Shown: positions 1 to 8,427, numbered from the stretch's first letter. The stretch: DNA of 64,000 bases from Parabacteroides merdae ATCC 43184 (GCF_025151215.1 NZ_CP102286.1:744001-808000), one strand, 5' to 3'. Notes: generated by a model from the sequence alone, not told the origin. A program made the numbers and translations.

Positions 1-920
1 AAGAAAGGTTTGTATGCATTGTCTTTTGGCACATTTGGGTTGGGGATTGCAGAGTTTATTATGATGAGTATCTTGCCGGATGTGGCGGCAGGATTTGATA
101 TTTCCTTATCCGAAGCCGGTCATCTTATTTCGGCTTATGCGTTGGGTGTATGTGTGGGAGCGCCGTTGGTAGTGGTGGTGGCCAGGAGTTGGCCGCTACG
201 TACGATCTTGCTTGCTTTGGTTGGGCTTTTTGTTGCCGGGAATCTGCTTATGGCTCTGTCGGCCGATTATTGGATGGGGTTGTGTGCCCGGTTTGTATCG
301 GGGTTGCCGCATGGGGCTTATTTCGGAGTCGGTTCGATTGTTGCCAGCCGTTTGGCGGAGAAAGGGAAAAGCACTTCTGCTGTAGCTATTATGATTATGG
401 GGATGACGATTGCCAATTTGTTCGGTGTCCCGGCCGGGAATTTCCTGGGGCACTTTCTGTCCTGGCGTTTGGTTTTTGTGATTGCAGCGTTGTGGGGTGG
501 CGTAACGATTTGGTTTATCCGGAGGTGGGTTCCTGTTTTGCCCGCCCTGCCGGCGACGAATCTGAAAGGGCAGTTTCGTTTTTTGAGAAGGCCGGAACCG
601 TGGATGCTGATTGCTGCTACCATGTTAGGAAACGGGGGAGCTTTTTGCTGGTATAGCTATGTCAATCCGTTAATGACGGAGGTGTCCGGTTTCAGTGTCG
701 GGACAATGCCTGTATTGATGTTGCTGGCGGGTGCGAGCATGTGTGTCGGTAACTATTTGGGAGGGCATTTGTCTGATCGTTTTACACCTGGTATCGTAGC
801 GATGTCCATGCAGTTTCTGATGTTTGCATCACTTCTGCTGATTTATTTTTTTGCTTCGTACGGCTTTTTGTCCGCTTTGCTGATGTGCGTTTGTACTGGT
901 TGCCTGTTTGCAGTTTCTTC
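1..920 (+). pseudogene. AraJ-like MFS transporter, 5' part, interrupted by IS66
   Basis: N-terminal about three quarters of a 12-helix major facilitator (DHA1, AraJ-like) inner-membrane exporter. The frame is already open at base 1, so the true start lies outside the window; the first residues read KKGLYALSFGTFGLGIAEF, the typical start of TM1 in AraJ-type proteins. About nine hydrophobic segments follow, with short basic loops. The frame meets a stop at 922-924 only because IS66 sequence begins at 921. Removing the IS and one copy of the 8-bp duplication joins this frame exactly to 3868-4123, giving a carrier of about 390 residues, normal for the family. Both halves are otherwise undamaged, so the break looks recent. 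The truncated product should not transport. The substrate cannot be told from sequence. Confidence 0.9.
913..920. repeat. IS66 target-site duplication, left copy
   Basis: The 8-bp sequence GTTTCTTC lies directly outside the left end of the IS and recurs directly outside the right end at 3860-3867. Eight base pairs is the usual IS66-family duplication length, so this marks a simple transposition into the MFS gene. Confidence 0.95.
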
Positions 921-941
921 GTAAGTATTCGATAAACTCCC
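921..941. repeat. IS66 left terminal inverted repeat
   Basis: 21-bp terminal repeat beginning GTAAGTATTCG. It matches the reverse complement of 3839-3859 at 20 of 21 positions; the only difference is T versus C at the sixth base. Confidence 0.95.
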
Positions 942-1074
942 TCGTATATTGGGTAACGTATGTTCATAATGTCGTTTATTCATTTTATCGTTCTATGATT
1001 TATTGTTACATCAATTCAACCCAAAGATGTGCGGGTTCTATAGTAATTGATATTATCCCTACTAATGGAGCGGA

Positions 1075-1282
1075 TAAAAGGAAGTTTTTCCCCTTTGCCC
1101 CTTATTTTCCTGTGACAAATGTGATAAAGCGATATTTTTATCCCTACTTTCCCGCCATAATTGGTATAAAAGGGTATTCTTTCCCTTATTTTCCCTATTT
1201 ATCGGGGATAATGAAGATAAAAACGGCACTTTATTCCCTATTTTCCCGTCTTGATTGGCATAAAACGGTAGTTTTCCCGTGT
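1075..1282. repeat. Imperfect subterminal repeats inside IS66 left end
   Basis: Four to five degenerate units of roughly 42-52 bp. Each has a pyrimidine-rich part (TTTTTCCC / TATTTTCCC) followed by a GG-ATAAAA-(C/G)GG segment. They fill the non-coding space between the left terminal repeat and the tnpC stop. Repeated subterminal sequences often serve as transposase-binding sites; that role is inferred here. Confidence 0.6.
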
Positions 1283-1304
1283 TTAGGCGAGATTTACGAA
1301 GGTA

Positions 1305-2978
1305 TCAGGAGTCTTTCTTGGGAGATTCCGGTGACGTAACGGATAATATCTTGCCCTTGGATAACAGATTGTCAGGTAACAATTCGGCCAGATCCATCGA
1401 GTAGTCATCGTCATAATCATGTATATGTTCAAGGAAGTAGATCAGCCACGTGCGGAAGTCAGCCCCGGCAGCCTTGCAGCAGCCGAAGAACGAGTAGAGC
1501 ACCGCCGCATCTTCAGCGGCATCATTATTGCCACAGAACAGGTAATTACGTCTGCCGCACGCGACAGGCCGCACTTTATTTTCTATCTCGTTATTATCCG
1601 GTCTGTAACGACCGTCCAGATGGTACCTGGAGAGTTTGTCGAACCTTCCGTATGTATATTTTATGGCTTTTCCGATCGGACTGTCTTTCATTACTTTGGG
1701 ATATTCATTGACCAGCCATTTCTCGAAGCGCACAAGTATGGGATATGCAAGACGTGCCCTAAGTTCAGCCCTCTGTTCGTAAGTCAGGCGTTCATCGTCA
1801 GCCTTACGCTCCACGTCATAAAGCAACTGTATCTGTGCGAGCGCATAGTCGGCACGCTGCATGTCATTCTTTCTTGCCTCCCAAAAATGTCTGCGTGCAT
1901 GGGCCCAACAGCCAAGAAGGATAATACCTTTCTTGGCGTCCAGCATCTCGTACCTTTCGTATCCGTCCGTCTGTATGGCTCCCCGGAACTTGCCGAAGAG
2001 TTTCAGCACCACCTTTCCACTTCGGGAACCCTTGTCATAGTAAAAGAACTGACGTCCGGTCATGACACTGCGCACAAGCCAGATATAACCTTTGACCGTC
2101 TTGTGTCTCTCGTCATTCATCACGGGGATTGTCGTTTCATCCGACTGTATGTAGTCAGTCTGCATCACCAGCTCCCATAATCGGAAGTAAAGGGGCCTTA
2201 GCAAATCCGCCACATCCTTGAACCAGTCGTTGACCGTTGACGCGGGGAGATGTACCCCCACACGTTTGAACTGTTCCAGTTGCCTGTGGAACGGTATGTG
2301 ATCCACATATTTCCCTATCATCATGTCTGCCAGCAATGAGGCAGAGGCATAGCTCTTTGCTATTGGCATGACGGGAAGCGGGCCGGTCTTGAACTCGTTT
2401 GTACCCTTCCGTTTGGCTGTATGGCGCACTATCCTGCGGATATAGAACTTCTCGGGCTCGTGCATAAGGATCTCGGTCACTTCCTCTCCGGGAAGGAGCG
2501 TCCACTCTTCCGGATTATACCCTTCGGGATATATATGGACCACCTCACGCTCAAGATTCTCCGGAAGGGATTTTCTCGCAGGATGCTGCTTCCCCGCTTT
2601 TTTACGGGCGATGATCGCTTCTCTGGTAGCCTTCAACTCCTTTTCTGCTTCTTCTGCGGCTTCAGCCTCCTGGGGAAGCATGTCAAAGCCTTCAAAATCC
2701 AGCCAGCGGTCCTGGGCGTCAGGCTTTATGAACTTTTCCGCCTTCTTACCGTACAACTGCCGTTCAAGATAGGATACACGTTGCTCCAGACTGTTGATTT
2801 TTGCTTCCTTTTGGGCGATTATGGCATCCTTGTCAGACAATAAAGCCTCATACACCTCTTTGTCCGCAGCTTTAAGGGGCTGCGTGGACACCATCTCCTT
2901 CAACCGGCTGTTTTCTCTATACAGACAGTCGCATTTGTGCATGAGATCCTTTATCAGTAATTCCTTATCGGTTGGCAT
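1305..2978 (-). CDS. tnpC: IS66 family transposase TnpC
   Basis: 557-residue DDE transposase of IS66. The N-terminus (about 1-80) is a predicted coiled coil with repeated Leu/Glu/Lys, ending in LERQLYGKKAEK, the conserved IS66 leader. The catalytic core shows D280 (in QSDETT), D338 (in QTDGYERYE) and E464 or E466 (in NNEIENKVRP), with CWAHARRHF between them. The C-terminal IS66 extension (FFGCCKAAGADFRTWL) is present. Length is slightly above the usual 510-540 but nothing is missing. It is the last gene of the element, downstream of tnpA and tnpB. The ATG at 2978 precedes the coiled coil and no better start is visible. Confidence 0.96.
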   Translation of the reverse strand: MPTDKELLIKDLMHKCDCLYRENSRLKEMVSTQPLKAADKEVYEALLSDKDAIIAQKEAKINSLEQRVSYLERQLYGKKAEKFIKPDAQDRWLDFEGFDMLPQEAEAAEEAEKELKATREAIIARKKAGKQHPARKSLPENLEREVVHIYPEGYNPEEWTLLPGEEVTEILMHEPEKFYIRRIVRHTAKRKGTNEFKTGPLPVMPIAKSYASASLLADMMIGKYVDHIPFHRQLEQFKRVGVHLPASTVNDWFKDVADLLRPLYFRLWELVMQTDYIQSDETTIPVMNDERHKTVKGYIWLVRSVMTGRQFFYYDKGSRSGKVVLKLFGKFRGAIQTDGYERYEMLDAKKGIILLGCWAHARRHFWEARKNDMQRADYALAQIQLLYDVERKADDERLTYEQRAELRARLAYPILVRFEKWLVNEYPKVMKDSPIGKAIKYTYGRFDKLSRYHLDGRYRPDNNEIENKVRPVACGRRNYLFCGNNDAAEDAAVLYSFFGCCKAAGADFRTWLIYFLEHIHDYDDDYSMDLAELLPDNLLSKGKILSVTSPESPKKDS

Positions 2979-3053
2979 AATCGTTTAAATATGATGCTAA
3001 GATACTAAAAAACAGCCGGAATACGGCATTGTATATGTTATAATTTGTTACAA

Positions 3054-3419
3054 CTACAACCCATGGAAACCACTCCTTTTATAACGCCTGACCTTGCTGC
3101 CGTCCATTCCTTGAACCATCATCACAAGGTCATTCCAGAAGGTTTCAATCGCTTTAATCCGACCTTCCTCCGTATTTATGACCGGCAGATGGAAGTGCCC
3201 ATGTTCCAGCCTCATATGGTATATCACCAGACCACCATATTCCATATGGAGGATTTTCATACAGGTACAATTCGCATTGATAAAAATGAAAGCGTCACCG
3301 TCCCGTACATTCTTTCCCATCTGGTTGGTCACGATGCCGCTAAGCGTATAAAAACTCTTACGCATGTCTGTCGGATACGGGTAAAGATAATATCTGTTGG
3401 ATTCATTCAAAGAAAACAT
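3054..3419 (-). CDS. tnpB: IS66 family insertion sequence accessory protein TnpB
   Basis: 121-residue IS66 Orf2 (TnpB). Recognised by RYYLYPYPTDMRKSFYTLSGIV near the N-terminus, the family hallmark, followed by a small alpha/beta core and a basic C-terminus (KVRRYKRSGFHGL). TnpB is needed for efficient transposition of IS66 elements, but its biochemical role is not settled. It starts four bases after the tnpA stop, so translation is probably coupled. Length is normal. Confidence 0.95.
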   Translation of the reverse strand: MFSLNESNRYYLYPYPTDMRKSFYTLSGIVTNQMGKNVRDGDAFIFINANCTCMKILHMEYGGLVIYHMRLEHGHFHLPVINTEEGRIKAIETFWNDLVMMVQGMDGSKVRRYKRSGFHGL

Positions 3420-3422
3420 AGG

Positions 3423-3779
3423 CTAACGGTTTGAATTCAAAAATATCAGGGTTTGCAATACCTCCGGTGACAAAGGGCTGTTCAAGCGGACTGTGACGCC
3501 ATTGGGATAGGAGATCTCACATAGCGGCTGGGGAATTGGCGACGGGCTGACCGGAGGGGCAGACAGCAGGGATTTCTCCTTATGGGGAAGACTGACCTGG
3601 CCCTTACTGTTTACCTTTACCGGGATAAAGCCGCCTTTGCGCAACAGCTTGGAACGCCACTCGTAGAAACGTTTGGGACGAATACATTCATTCGAACAAA
3701 AATCCATAACTGACAGTCCGCTCGACTTGAAACGGGAATAAATAGATTCAAAATCTTCCATGGTCCATTGATGTGACAT
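3423..3779 (-). CDS. tnpA: IS66 family protein TnpA
   Basis: 118-residue IS66 Orf1 (TnpA). The first half resembles a helix-turn-helix of the IS3/IS66 Orf1 type (SGLSVMDFCSNECIRPKRFYEWRSKL), likely to bind the element ends. The second half is the short beta-rich tail (PNGVTVRLNSPLSPEVLQTLI) common in IS66 TnpA. First gene of the IS operon; its start lies about 80 bp inside the right terminal repeat. Confidence 0.92.
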   Translation of the reverse strand: MSHQWTMEDFESIYSRFKSSGLSVMDFCSNECIRPKRFYEWRSKLLRKGGFIPVKVNSKGQVSLPHKEKSLLSAPPVSPSPIPQPLCEISYPNGVTVRLNSPLSPEVLQTLIFLNSNR

Positions 3780-3838
3780 AACAATTGAGCTTTTTTACTT
3801 TGATTACAAAAGTAATATCACATTTTTAGAATGAAAGG

Positions 3839-3859
3839 GGGAGTTTATCGAATGCTTAC
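3839..3859. repeat. IS66 right terminal inverted repeat
   Basis: 21-bp repeat ending in CTTAC on the plus strand; its reverse complement matches 921-941 at 20 of 21 positions. Confidence 0.95.
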
Positions 3860-3867
3860 GTTTCTTC
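3860..3867. repeat. IS66 target-site duplication, right copy
   Basis: Second copy of GTTTCTTC, identical to 913-920. Confidence 0.95.
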
Positions 3868-4123
3868 TCCACAGCAATTGTTGTTGCTTCAATATTCTCC
3901 TGGCGGAGAGATGATGGGCGGGGCGATGGTCCAGCTTGCTTTTAATTTGGGGAATGCCGTGGGGGCTTATTTTGGAGGATTGTCGATCGAACATGGGGCA
4001 GGGCTGGAAAGTACGGCATTGATCGGTTCGTTTTTTGCCCTGTTAGGAACTGCGGTGTTTCTGGTATTCAACTATATGGTGTTTAAACCTCAGAGGAAAT
4101 TACTTTTAAAGGGGGGAATATAA
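3868..4123 (+). pseudogene. AraJ-like MFS transporter, 3' part
   Basis: C-terminal 84 or so residues of the split MFS transporter: the end of TM10, then two more hydrophobic segments (FNLGNAVGAYFGGLSIEHG and ALIGSFFALLGTAVFLVFNYMVF) and the stop at 4121-4123. The segment GGAMVQLAFNLGNAVGAYFGG is typical of DHA1 carriers of the AraJ type. The reading frame continues exactly from base 920 once the IS and one duplication copy are removed. A TTG at 3878 could start a fragment, but the product would be a non-functional membrane stub. Confidence 0.9.
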
Positions 4124-4130
4124 TTTCCGA

Positions 4131-4476
4131 GGATCAAGACGGCATTTTTGGACATAGAAACAGCCGTCCGAAATCGGGACGGTGTTTTTGGAGATAAAAA
4201 ACAGCCGTCCGAAATCGGGACGGTGTTTTTGGAGATAAAAAACAGCCGTCCGAAATCGGGACGGTGTTTTTGGAGATAAAAAACAGCCGTCCGAAATCGG
4301 GACGGTGTTTTTGGAGATAAAAAACAGCCGTCCGAAATCGGGACGGTGTTTTTGGAGATAAAAAACAGCCGTCCGAAATCGGGACGGTGTTTTTGGAGAT
4401 AAAAAACAGCCGTCCGAAATCGGGACGGTGTTTTTGGAGATAAAAAACAGCCGTCCGAAATCGGGACGGCTGTTTG
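4131..4476. terminator. Eight tandem 41-bp intrinsic terminator units
   Basis: A 41-bp unit is repeated head to tail with starts of the ACAGCCGTCC core at 4160, 4201, 4242, 4283, 4324, 4365, 4406 and 4447. A decayed ninth half-unit lies at 4131-4155. Each unit has an A-rich flank, the stem CCGTCC-gaaatcg-GGACGG and a T-run, so it can act as a terminator in both directions. Copies 2-7 are identical; the last has a longer stem because GGACGGCTGTT restores pairing with AACAGCCGTCC. The array sits between the convergent MFS gene (plus) and Fe-S reductase gene (minus). One such hairpin would be normal; eight are not. Confidence 0.9.
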
Positions 4477-4479
4477 GAT

Positions 4480-5886
4480 TTATAATGTCTCTTGTTTCAG
4501 TTGTTCGACGAAACGATCGATTCGCTGTAGTTCTTTCGGAATATCGATTCCCTGCGGACAGTGTGGATTACATTGGTTGCAACTAGTACAATGATCCGCT
4601 TGGCGGAGTTTCGGTACACTGCGGTCGTACCCGATCAGATAAGCCCGGCGAGCTTCGCGATAGTTTTCATCCTGTCCGCTCTGAGGGACATTCCCCTCGT
4701 TCACACATTTATTATAATGAAGCAAAATTCCCGGAATATCGATACCGTAAGGACAAGGCATACAGTATTTGCAGTCGTTACACGGGATGGTCGGATACTG
4801 CATCATCAAGTCGGCGGTGTCGAACAAGAAACGGTTTTCCTCTTCCGTCAACGGTTGCAACGGACAGTAGGAGCGGAGGTTGTCTTGCAGGTGCTCCATG
4901 TAAGTCATGCCGCTCAGCACGGTGAGCACGCCGGGAAACGAGCCTGCAAACCGAAAAGCCCAGGAGGCGACGCTCCGTCCCGGTTCGCGTTGCTTCAGGC
5001 GGGCGACGATATGGTCGTGCACGTTCGAAAGCCGTCCTCCGAGGAGTGGCTCCATGATGATGGCGGGAATCCCCCGTTTCTGTAATTCCCCGTACAGATA
5101 TTCCGCGTCGGTGTTTCGCGGGTTGATCTCTTTGGCATGTTTCCAGTCCAGGTAATTCAACTGGATCTGGACGAAATCCCATTGATATTCGTCGTGTTTC
5201 GAAAGCAAATAATCGAACACCTCTATATCTCCGTGATAGGAGAAACCTAAGTTTCGGATACGTCCTGCCTTGCGTTCTTCGAGCAGGAAGTCGAGTATGC
5301 CGTTCTTGACATACCGGTTTTCATAGGCTTCCATACCACCCATGCCGATCCCGTGGAGCAGCATATAATCGAGATAATCGACTTGCAGCTCCTTGAGCGA
5401 ATTGTTATACATCGCGATAGAGGCTTCGCGGCTCCATGTGTCGGGAGAGAAGTTCGAAAGCTTGGTGGCGATATAATATTTGTCGCGCGGATAGCGGCTG
5501 AGGGCGATCCCCATAGCATGTTCCGAACGTCCTTTGCAATAGGCGGGCGAGGTGTCGAAGTAGTTCACACCGTGCTCGATGGCATAGTCAGTCAGCCGGT
5601 TGACCATCTCCTGGTCGATTTCGTCATCGCTGTCTCTTGCGCTGTTTTTGGCAATGGTCGGCAGGCGCATGTATCCATAACCGAGGATGGAAACTTTGTC
5701 TTTTGTGGACGGCGTCGTGCGGTATGTCATCCGGTCCGTGGGAATAGGGGTGGAGCTTCCCGAACCTGAGGCCATCCCGCTGTCCGAACTGCACCCGGAG
5801 AGCAACGGGGCGGTAGTTGCCGTGCTGATTCCTACAATCTTCAGGAAATCGCGACGGTTTATCGCTTGATGATTGTCTTTTTTCAT
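4480..5886 (-). CDS. Tat-exported aldo/keto reductase lipoprotein with C-terminal 4Fe-4S domain
   Basis: 468-residue reductase. The ATG at 5886 is chosen because it starts MKKDNHQAINRRDFLKIVG, a twin-arginine signal (R11 R12) followed by a lipobox ending at C32 (LLSGC); an upstream in-frame start would only add unrelated residues. The aldo/keto reductase barrel follows with the expected tetrad D111, Y116, K142 and H178. The C-terminus has two cysteine sets, C369/C372/C375/C378 (CPYGIDIP) and C433/C436/C439/C443 (CPQGIDIP), typical of 4Fe-4S or fumarate-reductase-type ferredoxin domains. It lies 25 bp after the polyferredoxin gene, so the two are probably co-transcribed and exchange electrons at the outer face of the inner membrane. 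Substrate unknown. Confidence 0.9.
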   Translation of the reverse strand: MKKDNHQAINRRDFLKIVGISTATTAPLLSGCSSDSGMASGSGSSTPIPTDRMTYRTTPSTKDKVSILGYGYMRLPTIAKNSARDSDDEIDQEMVNRLTDYAIEHGVNYFDTSPAYCKGRSEHAMGIALSRYPRDKYYIATKLSNFSPDTWSREASIAMYNNSLKELQVDYLDYMLLHGIGMGGMEAYENRYVKNGILDFLLEERKAGRIRNLGFSYHGDIEVFDYLLSKHDEYQWDFVQIQLNYLDWKHAKEINPRNTDAEYLYGELQKRGIPAIIMEPLLGGRLSNVHDHIVARLKQREPGRSVASWAFRFAGSFPGVLTVLSGMTYMEHLQDNLRSYCPLQPLTEEENRFLFDTADLMMQYPTIPCNDCKYCMPCPYGIDIPGILLHYNKCVNEGNVPQSGQDENYREARRAYLIGYDRSVPKLRQADHCTSCNQCNPHCPQGIDIPKELQRIDRFVEQLKQETL

Positions 5887-5911
5887 ATATGATGATTCTT
5901 TTATTTCTTGA

Positions 5912-7417
5912 TCAAATATTCCGGTGTTGTTCGTGTCCTTCCACATATATGGCGCTGAACGGACGCGACGGGCACAGGTTTTCACAGGCTCCGCAGCCGA
6001 TGCATTTTTCCTCGTTTACGACCGGCAGTTGAGGCGAATCCGGGTCGTTCGGGTCTTTTGCCACCATCAAGATCGCCTGGGTAGGGCAATGGCGGGCACA
6101 GTTGCCACAAGTGACGCCGTCCCGGTTGACGATGCAATTTTCCTGAATCAGTACGGCATGTCCGATCTGGATAGCCGTCTTGTCCGCTTTCGTGATCGGA
6201 CGGATCGCTCCGGTCGGGCAAACTTCCGAACATTTGACGCATTCGGGACGACAGTATCCTCGCTCGTACGATACTTCTGGCTGCATAAATGTTTGAAGGT
6301 TCCCCGAAGGACGCAGCACATGGTTCGTACAAACCGATACACAAAGCTGGCACGCGGTGCAATGCTGGGAGAAATTGGCAGCGCTCAGCGAGCCCGGAGG
6401 AGTGATCGGGGTTGTCCGGTCCGGTTTCTTTTTATCTTCGATGATGGCCAGTCCGCCGTCGACTTTCTTGTCCGGGAGTTGTACTTTTTCCTGGGCTTTC
6501 AGTGTGGCTGAAGTGGCAAGTAATGCCGATACGGTAAAGAATTTGCGACGATCGGGCTTGTCTACGACCGGTTGGTTGGTCTGTGTTTCAGCCTTGTTTG
6601 TTTTTCTGCGTGTATATCGGATGGCCCCTTGTCGGCATTTGTCTATGCAGTCCATGCAATCGACACAGCGGCTATAGTCGATCTCGTGTACTTTCGCATT
6701 GATACAGGCTGCTTTGCAATTACGGGCACACAAGCCGCAACCATTGCATTTGGACGTATCGATAACCGGTTTGAAAACGGAAAAACGGGAGATCAATCCC
6801 AAAAACGTTCCTACCGGGCAGATCGTGTTGCAATAGGTTCGCCCATTCCGCCAGGCAAGTATGATCAGTATAATGAAGGTAACTGTGGCAATGATAAAGG
6901 TTGGGAGGCTCCGTAGCCAGACTTCCGTTTCGTAGAAAGCATAATTGTCTGCCCGTTCTGCCAAGTAGGCCAGAAAGTTGTTTCCCCATTGCCAGAGGGG
7001 TGCGAATAAGTTAGAGGCGATACGCCCGTAAGCGCTGTAAGGTGCGATCAATGCCGCCCATGCTCCTAACCCGCTGATCATGGCAAGGATAAATATCACC
7101 ATGGCTCCGTATCTTAACCAGGACAAGGCGGGGGAATAACGGAAACGGTTTTTCTTCCGTTTCCCCGCCAGCCATGAAACAACATCCTGGAATATGCCGA
7201 GAGGGCAGATTACAGAGCAGTAAACCCGACCGAAAATCCAGGTCAATACAATGAGAAACAGTACCACGCCGAGGTTGAGTGCCAATACCGCCGGCAGGAA
7301 CTGTACTTTCGCCAACCACCCGAACCATGCATGCAACGTCCCCGTGAAATCGAGAAACAGTAGGGTTACAAGCGTAAAACAGATAAGTGCAGTTGTAAGT
7401 CTGATCGTTCGCAACAT
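5912..7417 (-). CDS. NapH/NosR-like membrane polyferredoxin with internal Tat-like segment
   Basis: 501 residues. The N-terminal third has about five hydrophobic segments and two CxxxCP motifs (C67-C71 and C196-C200) like NapH/NosR/YccM quinol-side proteins. Ferredoxin motifs follow at about 224-238 (CNGCGLCARNC) and 251-261 (CVDCMDCIDKC). An internal segment at about 289-306 reads DRRKFFTVSALLATSATLK, like a twin-arginine signal, and is followed by more cysteine clusters: CTACQLCVSVC, CVKCSEVC, CGNCARHC and CIGCGACENLC. The layout suggests fusion of a membrane electron-entry module with an exported multi-cluster ferredoxin. It precedes the Tat Fe-S reductase gene by 25 bp and is the likely electron donor or acceptor for it. 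Confidence 0.88.
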   Translation of the reverse strand: MLRTIRLTTALICFTLVTLLFLDFTGTLHAWFGWLAKVQFLPAVLALNLGVVLFLIVLTWIFGRVYCSVICPLGIFQDVVSWLAGKRKKNRFRYSPALSWLRYGAMVIFILAMISGLGAWAALIAPYSAYGRIASNLFAPLWQWGNNFLAYLAERADNYAFYETEVWLRSLPTFIIATVTFIILIILAWRNGRTYCNTICPVGTFLGLISRFSVFKPVIDTSKCNGCGLCARNCKAACINAKVHEIDYSRCVDCMDCIDKCRQGAIRYTRRKTNKAETQTNQPVVDKPDRRKFFTVSALLATSATLKAQEKVQLPDKKVDGGLAIIEDKKKPDRTTPITPPGSLSAANFSQHCTACQLCVSVCTNHVLRPSGNLQTFMQPEVSYERGYCRPECVKCSEVCPTGAIRPITKADKTAIQIGHAVLIQENCIVNRDGVTCGNCARHCPTQAILMVAKDPNDPDSPQLPVVNEEKCIGCGACENLCPSRPFSAIYVEGHEQHRNI

Positions 7418-7454
7418 AATAAACTCTTTTTAGATAGTCTGTTATTTTATGTTG

Positions 7455-7483
7455 CAAACATAATAAAAGGAAATGGTTTGCAA
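7455..7483 (-). promoter_or_regulatory. Bacteroidota-type promoter for the polyferredoxin operon
   Basis: On the minus strand, -7 box TATGTTTG (7455-7462, plus-strand CAAACATA) with TTG (7481-7483) about 18 bases upstream. The spacing is close to the 19-21 of the Bacteroides consensus. The box lies about 40 bp before the start codon at 7417. Confidence 0.5.
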
Positions 7484-7525
7484 CTTACACGAATTACGGA
7501 TTGATGTACCAATATTACGGTTTTG

Positions 7526-8386
7526 TCAACTTCTGCAAAAAGTCTGGCTGACAAACCTTAGAACTTCAGGCAAGGCCGTCCGCCAATAGGTCCAGCTATG
7601 GCCGCCGTCTCGTACTCGGAATTCATGCCTGATCCCTTTCTGCTTCATGACCTGGTGCACCTGCATGTTTCCGTCCAGCAGGCCGTCGTCATCACCGCAA
7701 TCAATGTAATAACGAATTTTGGGCAAGTTGTTTTGATTCCAGTCGGAAAGGATCTTCAAGACATTGTTTTGCTTCCAGTGTTCGTCTCCCGGCCCGAACA
7801 GGCGGTTGAATAAATCCTTGTGCGATTTGTTTTTTCTTGCCTCCATGACTGTGTCGTCGAAAACGGCGGCACTCAACGGAGCACATGCGCAGAACATGTC
7901 CGGATGATGCAAGCTGTACAGGAATGATCCGTAGCCACCCATCGACAATCCGGCAATTGCCCGGCTTTCTTTGTCACTGCGAATCCGGTATGTTTTTTCC
8001 ATATAGGGGATAAGTTCTTCAAAAAACATGTCTTCATAAGGTACTTTTCCATCATACTGGTTGATATACCAAGTGTCCCATGCGTCCGGCATGACGATTA
8101 TCATCGGCACGGCTTCCTCGTTTGCGATGGCACGGTCGGCAATCGTTTTCATTTGTCCCATCTGTATCCAGTTGGTTTCATTGTCCGTATAACCATGCAA
8201 GAGGTAGAGGACCGGGTAATTCCTTTTCGAGGTGTTGTAGTCGGAAGGCAGGTAGATGGAGTAGGAAACTTTCCTACCTAATTTGTTACTTTCGAAAGAG
8301 AGCGATTCGAAAACTGTACTTTGCGAATATCCTGCAACGTTGAATAGAAAGCACAGGATACAATAGAGATAAAATTTGTTTTTCAT
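7526..8386 (-). CDS. Exported esterase-D-type alpha/beta hydrolase
   Basis: 286 residues with a signal peptide (MKNKFYLYCILCFLFNVAGYSQ). The fold is the putative esterase (Esterase D / feruloyl-acetylxylan esterase-like) family: oxyanion region YLLHGYTDNETNW, nucleophile S148 in GLSMGGYG, acid around D232-D234 in CGDDDGLLDG, and H263 in GGHSWTYW. Related proteins in gut Bacteroidales remove acyl groups from plant polysaccharides or hydrolyse small esters; the substrate here is not determined. It stands alone on the minus strand, upstream of the Fe-S operon, with about 108 bp between. No polysaccharide locus is adjacent. Confidence 0.85.
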   Translation of the reverse strand: MKNKFYLYCILCFLFNVAGYSQSTVFESLSFESNKLGRKVSYSIYLPSDYNTSKRNYPVLYLLHGYTDNETNWIQMGQMKTIADRAIANEEAVPMIIVMPDAWDTWYINQYDGKVPYEDMFFEELIPYMEKTYRIRSDKESRAIAGLSMGGYGSFLYSLHHPDMFCACAPLSAAVFDDTVMEARKNKSHKDLFNRLFGPGDEHWKQNNVLKILSDWNQNNLPKIRYYIDCGDDDGLLDGNMQVHQVMKQKGIRHEFRVRDGGHSWTYWRTALPEVLRFVSQTFCRS

Positions 8387-8427
8387 ATACTATTAATAAT
8401 TAGATTTGTTTGTCTGGACAGAGTAAG

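Larger units (their letters stand above)
921..3859 (-). mobile_element. Complete IS66-family insertion sequence (2,939 bp)
   Basis: Bounded by near-perfect 21-bp terminal inverted repeats (20 of 21 positions match; both begin GTAAG) and flanked by the 8-bp direct repeat GTTTCTTC. It carries the three IS66 genes in the order tnpA (3423-3779), tnpB (3054-3419) and tnpC (1305-2978), all on the minus strand, opposite to the interrupted MFS gene. All three frames look intact, so the element may be active. An unusual feature is a long non-coding stretch between the left end and the tnpC stop that contains imperfect subterminal repeats. Confidence 0.95.

Noticed and set aside
4131..4476. Tandem repeats as a possible CRISPR array
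   Set aside because: The 41-bp units are continuous with no unique spacers, and each is a terminator hairpin; no cas genes nearby.
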